9,455 nucleotides of DNA, taken from contig JAFZNF010000052.1 of NCBI GenBank assembly GCA_017553025.1, forward strand, positions 1-9,455, written 5' to 3'. Origin of the DNA: Clostridia bacterium. Its GTDB lineage: Bacteria > Bacillota_A > Clostridia > UBA1381. Positions 1 through 5,796 of this stretch are shown here, piece by piece; positions within the stretch are counted from its first letter, which is position 1; the number at the start of each line of letters is the position of its first letter. The position numbers and the translations under genes were made by a program. The notes below the pieces were generated by a model. That model was not told the DNA's origin. It ran no database searches and was given only the letters and a program-made list of their open reading frames with translations.

Positions 1-765
1 CTCAATTTCATCTTCATCGTCCGCCGTAACGTTATATATCGTGAGTCCGTATATGAATGAGTAACTTCCGGATACCTCTGCAATTTGTGTTGTGTTTTGA
101 AGTCCTGCAACAGTCTTGCTTGAATTAACACCATGTCCGAATGCATATGTCTTAGTCTGTCCGCCAGACTCTGTTACAGTAAATCCCGGATGTGCGCCTA
201 TATCAGTAAGAGATATATCTGCGCTGTCAATTGTAACCTTGCCGAGGAAACCAATCGACCACGTGCCATCATCGGCTTGAAGTGATAAATACGGTGTGCC
301 TGCTGTCTGACCGCCCTTATTAAGCATCACAGCCGTCGCATTTCCCACCTTATAATAGAAGGTAGCTACTGTATTAACCGTATCGTTAAACACTATTTTA
401 TACACTCCGGAAGCCTGCTCCCTTATCTTATACGAAATAGGCTGAGATGCACTGGCAAGCGTGTACTGATTTATGTACTGAACCTCACCGTCAACAAGAC
501 CGTCCGACTCTGCGCCGTACTTATAGCTGATTACGGTAAGCTCTTTTCCCGATGTCACTCCGGTTACATCAAAATTAATCGTATCACCCGGTCTGAACGC
601 GGGCATATTGGATTTGTTATTATAGTCGCTCTGCAACGTTGTTTTGCCGTTGTAAATCGCCCCGCCGGTACGTGTCACGGTACCTGTTTCAATGTCTGCA
701 AGCGCAGATGTTGTGAGGCAAAGCACTGACGCAGCTAAAAATAATGAAATTGCTTTCTTCATCAT
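1..765 (-). CDS. Secreted protein of unknown function, C-terminus cut off by the window edge
   Basis: An open frame of 255 codons runs from the ATG at 765-763 to the left edge without a stop. It begins MMKKAISLFLAASVLCL and continues to TTSALA before DIETG. This is a classical Sec signal peptide, with likely cleavage after SALA (about residue 24). The mature part is rich in Thr, Ser, Gly, Val and Tyr, and has a beta-sandwich look, with alternating strands such as ELTVISYKYG, VYKIVFNDTVNT and VATFYYKVG. The last visible residues are acidic (TADDEDEIE), which could mark a linker before another domain outside the window. I recognise no family. An AAGGAG Shine-Dalgarno sequence lies 13 bases upstream of the first ATG. 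The tandem ATG at 762-760 and an out-of-frame ATG at 775 are less likely starts. A near-consensus promoter precedes the gene, so it is probably its own, well-expressed unit. Extracellular location is well supported; function is unknown. Confidence 0.85.
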   Translation of the reverse strand, partial: MMKKAISLFLAASVLCLTTSALADIETGTVTRTGGAIYNGKTTLQSDYNNKSNMPAFRPGDTINFDVTGVTSGKELTVISYKYGAESDGLVDGEVQYINQYTLASASQPISYKIREQASGVYKIVFNDTVNTVATFYYKVGNATAVMLNKGGQTAGTPYLSLQADDGTWSIGFLGKVTIDSADISLTDIGAHPGFTVTESGGQTKTYAFGHGVNSSKTVAGLQNTTQIAEVSGSYSFIYGLTIYNVTADDEDEIE

Positions 766-837
766 TGTAACTCATTCTCTCCTTTTTAGTCCTAAAATAT
801 ATCATTTTTATCCCATAAGGTTATTTATACATTATGT

Positions 838-866
838 ATTGTACCATACCGATACATTGTTGTCAA
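838..866 (-). promoter_or_regulatory. Strong SigA-type promoter for the left-end secreted protein
   Basis: Read on the minus strand, a perfect -35 TTGACA (866-861) is followed after exactly 17 bases by -10 TACAAT (843-838). The TGG directly before it gives an extended -10 element. The predicted start of transcription is near position 831, leaving an AT-rich 5' leader of about 65 bases before the ATG at 765. The -35 begins only seven bases after the nadD-yqeK stop codon. No hairpin terminator separates the two units, so read-through from the upstream operon is also possible. Confidence 0.88.
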
Positions 867-873
867 GAAAAAT

Positions 874-1980
874 TTAAAAATATTTTGAAATTATTTTATA
901 GGCGTTGGGGTGAACCTCAAGTCCGCGCTTTTTATTGACTCTTACCGTTGCTTTTACACATTCAAAAAACGCCTTATCTATGTCATTTTCCGCAATTTTG
1001 CGTATTTTTTTTACGTCAGGAAAATTTCTTTGCGGTTCAATTAAATCCGCCACAAAAACTATTTTCTCCAAAAGGCTCATATCGGGTCTTCCGACAGTAT
1101 GCCACCTTATTGCGCTTATTATCTCTCTGTCCGATATGCCGAATTCGCATTTTGCAGTTTCTGCTCCGAGCTTTGCGTGAACAAGTGCAGGATTTTTAAG
1201 TTCAAATTCATCAAGCTCCACTTCAAGGTCACGGCAACGCTCATAAATATTATCCATATTTTTTGCATTATCGTGCAAAAGTCCCGCAATTTCCGCCTTT
1301 TTCCCGTCCGCGCCATACAGTTTCGCAAGATGTACCGCTGTATCGCGAACGCCTAAGCTATGCAAAAACCTTTTGGGCTCAAGCATAGTCTTTAGCTTTT
1401 CTTCAAAATCGGGCACGCTCTTATATATATTGTTCCTTTTTATAAACTCCCACACCTTGCACGGAAGTCTGTCCTCTGCGCTTATACCGTTTTTTATATC
1501 CTCCCTTATTTTGCTTGAGGAAATCTCTATCTTTTCGCCCGCAATCGGGAGTGCAAAGTCGGATTTTACCGTTCCTCCGTTTCTGTCATACACCAAAAGA
1601 GTGCAAAGTTTTAAAATCCCCTGCGGATTATGCCACTTATCAAAATCCCTGAGAGAGTCCCCGCCGATTATGAAATAAAGGTCTGCATCAGGGTAATCTT
1701 CCCTAAAATGCAAAAGCGCGTCCTCGGTATAAGAATACTCTCCGCGGTTTACCTCCCAGTCGCACGCAGAAAAGCCTTCTATTCCCAAAATCGCACGTTT
1801 TACCATAATATGCCGGATTTTCGCGTCCAAAACCTGCTGGTCCTTCTTATGCGGAGGATTTCCGCTCGTCAAAAAAATGACTTCATCAAGCCCGTACTGA
1901 AGCTTTGCAAGATGCGCTATTTTCAGGTGTCCGTTGTGAATAGGGCTGAAGGTTCCGCCCAAAATACCTATTTTGCACAT
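874..1980 (-). CDS. nadD-yqeK: Fused nicotinate-nucleotide adenylyltransferase and YqeK-type HD hydrolase
   Basis: A 368-residue cytoplasmic protein joins two enzymes that are usually separate. Residues 1 to about 188 are NadD, which transfers AMP from ATP to nicotinate mononucleotide to make deamido-NAD. The nucleotidyltransferase signature GGTFSPIHNGH is at 8-18, with H15 and H18, and the second ATP-binding motif ISSSKIR is at 153-159. Residues about 190-368 match YqeK, an HD-domain family known to split diadenosine tetraphosphate symmetrically into two ADP. Likely metal ligands are H207, the H236-D237 pair in LLHDNAK, H268, H294 in RWHTVG, and D312 in ADLIEP. All are present, so both halves look active. 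In many Firmicutes nadD and yqeK are adjacent genes; here they are in one frame with no internal stop. The ATG overlaps the end of yhbY by 13 bases and has no clear Shine-Dalgarno, which suggests translational coupling. The identity of both domains is secure. Confidence 0.95.
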   Translation of the reverse strand: MCKIGILGGTFSPIHNGHLKIAHLAKLQYGLDEVIFLTSGNPPHKKDQQVLDAKIRHIMVKRAILGIEGFSACDWEVNRGEYSYTEDALLHFREDYPDADLYFIIGGDSLRDFDKWHNPQGILKLCTLLVYDRNGGTVKSDFALPIAGEKIEISSSKIREDIKNGISAEDRLPCKVWEFIKRNNIYKSVPDFEEKLKTMLEPKRFLHSLGVRDTAVHLAKLYGADGKKAEIAGLLHDNAKNMDNIYERCRDLEVELDEFELKNPALVHAKLGAETAKCEFGISDREIISAIRWHTVGRPDMSLLEKIVFVADLIEPQRNFPDVKKIRKIAENDIDKAFFECVKATVRVNKKRGLEVHPNAYKIISKYF

Positions 1981-2279
1981 TTTTTCGGCAACTCTATCTT
2001 TCTGTTTTTTTCTTTATTTGCACGTTTATAAATCACAAATTTTGAACCTATTGCCTGCACAGGCTCGGCTTTCAGCTTTTGTGATACTTCCGAAAGCGCC
2101 TCCTTTGTGTCCAGAAGCGAAGTTTCCAGAATATGCACCTTTATAAGTTCTCTTGTTTCAAGCGCAAGTGCAAGCTGAGATATTACCTCGTCGGTAATTC
2201 CCGCTTTTCCTATCTGGAAAATCGGGTCCAATCCATTTGCCTGCTTCCTTAAAAATGCACGCTGTTTACTCGTTATCAT
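1968..2279 (-). CDS. yhbY: YhbY family RNA-binding protein (CRM domain)
   Basis: This 103-residue protein is a single CRM domain, a KH-like RNA-binding fold. Family members associate with pre-50S ribosomal particles and act in ribosome assembly. The hallmarks are the N-terminal ITSKQRAFLRKQANGLDP, the GKAG turn of the GxxG RNA-binding loop at 24-27 followed by ITDEVI, the LIKVHIL strand, and a closing region with IGSKFVIYKR. Length is close to the usual 95-105 residues; the basic tail (KEKNRKIELPKKCAK) is slightly extended. An AAAGGA Shine-Dalgarno site lies 7 bases before the ATG. The gene starts 18 bases after typA ends and overlaps nadD-yqeK by 13 bases, so the three are almost certainly cotranscribed. 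A yhbY next to nadD is a familiar arrangement in Firmicutes, although there obgE rather than typA is often upstream. Confidence 0.93.
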   Translation of the reverse strand: MITSKQRAFLRKQANGLDPIFQIGKAGITDEVISQLALALETRELIKVHILETSLLDTKEALSEVSQKLKAEPVQAIGSKFVIYKRANKEKNRKIELPKKCAK

Positions 2280-2297
2280 AGCTTTTTCCTTTCAAAC

Positions 2298-4121
2298 TCA
2301 AGACCTTGCCCTTGCCTTTGCGCGGAGGTCGGTTTTGAGTATCTTTTTTCTCATTCTCAAGTGCTTGGGCGTTACCTCTAAAAGCTCGTCGTCTGCAATA
2401 AAATCAAGGCACTGCTCTAAAGACAAGTCCTTAGGGGGCACAAGCTTTAACGCATCGTCCGAGCCTGATGCTCTTGTATTTGTCGCGTGCTTTTTCTTGC
2501 ACACATTTACCGCAATATCCTCATTTCTTGCATTTTCGCCTACAATCATACCCTCATAAACTTCGACGCCTGCACCTACAAACAGTGTTCCGCGTTCCTG
2601 CGCATTAAAAAGTCCGTAGGTTATACTTGTTCCCGTTTCCCACGCAACAAGCGCACCGCGGTTCCGCGGTTTTATTTCGCCCTTATAAGGCTCATATCCC
2701 TCCAAAATGCTGTTTATAATACCTGTTCCTTTTGTCGCCGTCAGCATCTCACTGCGGTAGCCGATAAGCCCTCTTGACGGAATTAAAAATTCAAGCCGTG
2801 TATAGTTTTGGGCAGTCGGTTCCATATTTGTCATTTCCCCGCGTCTTGCTATTATCCCGTCCATTATCACGCCCGTGAATTCGTCGGGAACATCAACCGT
2901 GAGTCTCTCTATCGGCTCGCATTTTACGCCGTCTATATTTTTATAGATAACAACAGGATTTGATACCTGAAATTCATATCCCTCACGGCGCATATTTTCT
3001 ATAAGCACCGAAAGGTGAAGTTCGCCTCTTCCAGATACGGTAAATGCCTCGGTCGAGTCGGTTTCCTCAACTCTTAAACTGATATTTGAGTCAAGTTCTC
3101 GGAAAAGTCTTTCGCGAAGATGCCTTGACGTTACAAACTTTCCGTCCTTACCCGCAAAGGGGGAATCGTTTACGCTGAAGGTCATAGAAAGCACAGGCTC
3201 GTCAATCTTTACAAAAGGAAGCGGTTCGGGCGTACTTGCATCACACAGAGTATCCCCTATATTGATGTCGGTTATTCCCGAAATTGCGACAACATCTCCT
3301 GCGCCAAGCTCGTCTGCGGTAATTTTGGAAAGTCCCGAAAATGTGTAAAGTCTTACCGCTTTACCGTTTTGGCGTTTTCCGTCCGCCTTGCACAAAACTA
3401 AAGGCATACCTGTTTTTATTCTGCCCCTTTGTATCTTACCCACGGCAATACGTCCTGTATATTCATCATAGTCAATATTCGAAACCAGCATCTGAAAGGC
3501 TCCGCCGTCCTCACACTTCGGGCACGGAATTTCATTTACGATAAGTTCAAAAAGCTCCTTTAAGTCCTCTCCCCGCTTTTCGGGAGAATATTCGGCTGCG
3601 GCCCAGCCGTCGCGCCCCGACGCAAAAATTACAGGCGTGTCTATCTGTTCCTCGCTCGCCCCAAGGTCTATAAAAAGATCCAAAACCTCGTCAACTACCT
3701 CATAAGGTCTTGCGTTCGGGCGGTCAACCTTATTTACTACTATTATCGGACGCAAATCAAGCGCCAGCGCTTTGGAAAGCACAAATCTCGTCTGAGGCAT
3801 ACAACCCTCAAAGGCGTCTACCAAAAGCAGGACTCCGTCCGCCATTTCAAGACCTCGTTCCACCTCTCCGCCAAAATCCGCGTGCCCTGGGGTATCTATT
3901 ATATTTATCTTCGTATCTTTATAATAAAGCGCCGTATTTTTTGCAAGTATCGTTATTCCGCGTTCTCTTTCCAAATCGTTCGAGTCCATAACGCGCTCTT
4001 CCACCTGCTCGTTTTCACGGAAAATTCCGCACTGCTTAAGCATCGCGTCCACCAATGTCGTCTTCCCGTGGTCAACGTGTGCAATTATTGCGATATTTCT
4101 TATGTTTTCGCGGTTTGTCAT
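2298..4121 (-). CDS. typA: Translational GTPase TypA/BipA
   Basis: A 607-residue ribosome-associated GTPase of the EF-G/LepA superfamily. Family members act in 50S assembly and in growth under stress or cold. The G-domain motifs are all visible: G1 AHVDHGKT at 14-21, G2 RGITI at 54-58, G3 DTPGH at 76-80, G4 NKVD at 130-133, and G5 SGRDG at 168-172. They are followed by the beta-barrel domain II, EF-G III/V-like domains ([21 protein letters not shown] and [13 protein letters not shown]), and the TypA-specific C-terminal domain ending in LRMRKKIL. Length matches the usual 600-615 residues, and the protein looks intact. A GGGAGG Shine-Dalgarno sequence lies 7 bases before the ATG. The gene has its own predicted promoter just downstream of a terminator, and it appears to head an operon with yhbY and nadD-yqeK. 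Confidence 0.97.
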   Translation of the reverse strand: MTNRENIRNIAIIAHVDHGKTTLVDAMLKQCGIFRENEQVEERVMDSNDLERERGITILAKNTALYYKDTKINIIDTPGHADFGGEVERGLEMADGVLLLVDAFEGCMPQTRFVLSKALALDLRPIIVVNKVDRPNARPYEVVDEVLDLFIDLGASEEQIDTPVIFASGRDGWAAAEYSPEKRGEDLKELFELIVNEIPCPKCEDGGAFQMLVSNIDYDEYTGRIAVGKIQRGRIKTGMPLVLCKADGKRQNGKAVRLYTFSGLSKITADELGAGDVVAISGITDINIGDTLCDASTPEPLPFVKIDEPVLSMTFSVNDSPFAGKDGKFVTSRHLRERLFRELDSNISLRVEETDSTEAFTVSGRGELHLSVLIENMRREGYEFQVSNPVVIYKNIDGVKCEPIERLTVDVPDEFTGVIMDGIIARRGEMTNMEPTAQNYTRLEFLIPSRGLIGYRSEMLTATKGTGIINSILEGYEPYKGEIKPRNRGALVAWETGTSITYGLFNAQERGTLFVGAGVEVYEGMIVGENARNEDIAVNVCKKKHATNTRASGSDDALKLVPPKDLSLEQCLDFIADDELLEVTPKHLRMRKKILKTDLRAKARARS

Positions 4122-4155
4122 CCGTATTCCTCCCGTTAAATCCGATTATTTTCCT

Positions 4156-4184
4156 ATTTTATCACAAAATTTTTGTTTGCACAA
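4156..4184 (-). promoter_or_regulatory. Probable promoter of the typA-yhbY-nadD/yqeK operon
   Basis: On the minus strand, TAAAAT (4161-4156) preceded directly by TGA forms an extended -10. Seventeen bases upstream is TTGTGC (4184-4179), a weak -35 sharing only the leading TTG with consensus. It lies between the hairpin terminator of the previous gene and the typA Shine-Dalgarno, where a promoter is expected. The predicted leader is about 28 bases. Because the -35 is poor, the exact element is uncertain. Confidence 0.55.
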
Positions 4185-4198
4185 TAGCAATATTACCG

Positions 4199-4225
4199 AA
4201 AAACAGCGGTACAAACCGCTGTTTT
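4199..4225 (-). terminator. Rho-independent terminator after the SLH-peptidase gene
   Basis: A perfect 11-bp inverted repeat (AAAACAGCGGT at 4200-4210 and ACCGCTGTTTT at 4215-4225) encloses a 4-base loop. Read leftward, the 3' arm ends in a run of five T, giving the GC-core stem plus U-tract expected of an intrinsic terminator. It lies about 20 bases beyond the stop of the SLH-M15 gene and upstream of the typA promoter, separating the two units. On the plus strand the stem is also followed by a T-rich stretch, but no plus-strand gene needs it. Confidence 0.85.
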
Positions 4226-4245
4226 GTAGAGTTTTTATATATATG

Positions 4246-5670
4246 TTAATTCCCAAGGTATGTAAAATGCATATAATCGTGCAGTCTTGACCACGCATTT
4301 CCGCCCCAAGCCCAGCCGTATTTTGCAAATATCCTTACAACCGAGCCGTTTTGGGGAATTGAATACGGATTTTCAAGAGGGCGCCAAAAACTTCCCGTAA
4401 TCGCCTCGCCCGTATCTGCATAACAATAATAATTTTCATCATAATTTATGTCTATGCAAGTGCCGTAGCTATGCTCCGAAACTTTCCCCATAGCGCTGTT
4501 GCGCCAGCTGTATCCGCCGATGTTTTTTATAGGGAACTTCTCTGCATCATCAAAAATTTCGGTGAAAATTCTAACGACCTCTTCCGCAAGATTTGCATTC
4601 ACCATAAGCTCCATCTTAGATGATGTTTTTGTTCCGTCAGCCTTTAAGTGCCAGACGGGAATTTGAACGGTCGCCATATTCGCGTCCGCCTCTTCCTTGG
4701 TTTTAAACGGCTCGCCTGTCGGAAATACCCTTTTATACTTCGCATCTTTTGTTGTTAAGACTTCAAACCGCTTTTCTTCTTCGTTATACTGCACCTCAAC
4801 AGGCTCGGAGTATACCGCCTTTTGTCCGTCGGATACCGATGCAACGGTTATCGTATATTTTTTACCTATATCAAAATTCCCTGTAGTTATGCCTGCGCTT
4901 GCCTCAACAGATGCGCTGACATCAATGCAGTTATAATCCTCGTCTTTTACTATGACTATGTACTCTTTTGCCGACGGTTGCCTGTCCCACGCAACTGAAA
5001 GCTCGCCTGAAACGTTATCTCCGTCCTGCATATTTACAATCTGCGGTTTTTCATACGTTTTCGCGTCAGGCTGGAATTTCTCTTCGCTTCGGCTAACAAT
5101 CGCAACCGCCTGTTCCCTCGTTGCATTTGCGTGCGGGCTGAGTTCGGTTTCCGATACTCCGCTCATAAGTCCGTATTTGACTGCTTTTACAAAATCAAGC
5201 GACGCCCAGCTGTCAACAGCTCCGAAATCTTTATAAGAATATGCCTTTTCGGATTTTATATCCGATACCGTCAAATCCTTTCCCGCGGTTTCAAGCGTAT
5301 TTACAAGAATTTTTGCCATCTCCTGACGCGTAATCGGGTCATACGGGCAGAATTCTGTTTTGGTTTTACCGCTTACTATCCCCAAAGAATACGCCTTTAC
5401 TATAAAATCATCACTGCAGTCGGTAAAAGGGCAGTCAAAAAGTTTTACACTGCCTTTATACATTGTATCGTACATATTCACCGCAAGATTGCAAAACTCA
5501 CCGCGCGTTACATTATCCTTAAGGTTGCCTACTGCAATGCTTAAAGGTATCAGTCCCTTTCCGCTCGCGGAAAAATAATCATTTCTTGCCCAATCGGAAA
5601 ATTCCGCACCGTATGCCGTTTGCGAAAAAATAATCAAAACCGACGCAAGCGCAATCAAAATCCTTTTCAA
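4246..5670 (-). CDS. Exported SLH-domain protein with C-terminal M15 peptidase (D-Ala-D-Ala carboxypeptidase-like)
   Basis: A 474-residue envelope protein. A signal peptide (MKRILIALASVLIIFSQTAYGA) is followed by three SLH domains at about 28-68, 82-127 and 144-194, with the conserved turns TRGEF (55), ITRQEM (113) and ATREQA (183). SLH domains typically bind pyruvylated cell-wall polymer. Residues about 206-297 look like one Fn3-type beta-sandwich. From about 330 to the end is a peptidase M15 (VanY-like) domain: zinc ligands H400 and D407 in SEHSYGTCIDIN, and H468 in HDYMHF, with D465 as probable general base. It therefore probably trims peptidoglycan stem peptides while held at the wall; the bond cut (D-Ala-D-Ala, or an L,D bond as in related endolysins) cannot be told from sequence. 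The start is TTG at 5670-5668: AAAGGGTG lies 7 bases upstream, an in-frame TGA lies three codons upstream, and the next Met is at residue 66. The gene has its own promoter and terminator, so it is probably monocistronic. Confidence 0.9.
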   Translation of the reverse strand: MKRILIALASVLIIFSQTAYGAEFSDWARNDYFSASGKGLIPLSIAVGNLKDNVTRGEFCNLAVNMYDTMYKGSVKLFDCPFTDCSDDFIVKAYSLGIVSGKTKTEFCPYDPITRQEMAKILVNTLETAGKDLTVSDIKSEKAYSYKDFGAVDSWASLDFVKAVKYGLMSGVSETELSPHANATREQAVAIVSRSEEKFQPDAKTYEKPQIVNMQDGDNVSGELSVAWDRQPSAKEYIVIVKDEDYNCIDVSASVEASAGITTGNFDIGKKYTITVASVSDGQKAVYSEPVEVQYNEEEKRFEVLTTKDAKYKRVFPTGEPFKTKEEADANMATVQIPVWHLKADGTKTSSKMELMVNANLAEEVVRIFTEIFDDAEKFPIKNIGGYSWRNSAMGKVSEHSYGTCIDINYDENYYCYADTGEAITGSFWRPLENPYSIPQNGSVVRIFAKYGWAWGGNAWSRLHDYMHFTYLGN

Positions 5671-5685
5671 CTTAATTCACCCTTT
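5668..5685 (-). promoter_or_regulatory. Ribosome binding site and TTG start of the SLH-M15 gene
   Basis: AAAGGGTG (5685-5678) lies 7 bases before the TTG at 5670-5668. An in-frame TGA (5679-5677) overlaps the Shine-Dalgarno itself, so translation cannot begin further upstream in this frame. No ATG or GTG between the TTG and the signal peptide offers an alternative. Confidence 0.85.
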
Positions 5686-5704
5686 TTCTGCAATTTACAG
5701 GTTT

Positions 5705-5733
5705 AGTTTAGCATACCAAAAAATAAACTTCAA
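5705..5733 (-). promoter_or_regulatory. Probable SigA-type promoter of the SLH-M15 peptidase gene
   Basis: On the minus strand, TTGAAG (5733-5728, four of six consensus bases) is separated by 17 bases from TAAACT (5710-5705, four of six). TGC directly before it supplies an extended -10 TG. It lies in the 126-base AT-rich gap between the GLUG gene and the SLH-M15 gene, about 35 bases before the start codon. No convincing intrinsic terminator for the upstream gene is visible in this gap, so some read-through is possible. Confidence 0.65.
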
Positions 5734-5796
5734 GATATATTTTGTAAAAAAAGCGTGAAAAATGCAGGAAATTGTACCCTTATCTTACAGATATAA

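Noticed and set aside
766..837. Riboswitch or attenuator in the leader of the left-end gene
   Set aside because: The leader is about 65 bases, AT-rich, with only a 4-bp stem; no conserved aptamer features or terminator hairpin.
692..877. Plus-strand 61-codon open frame over the start of the left-end gene
   Set aside because: It runs antisense across the signal peptide region, leader and strong minus-strand promoter, with no sign of its own initiation.
1400..1440. Possible fused genes by frameshift or sequencing error between nadD and yqeK
   Set aside because: The frame is continuous across the junction and both domains are complete in one phase, with the linker residues NNIYKSVPDFEEK read without interruption; a true fusion is the simpler reading.
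5734..5796. Terminator for the GLUG gene (T-run near 5750)
   Set aside because: Only a 5-bp AT stem (TATCT/AGATA) and unpaired T-runs are visible; no GC-containing stem precedes a T-run.
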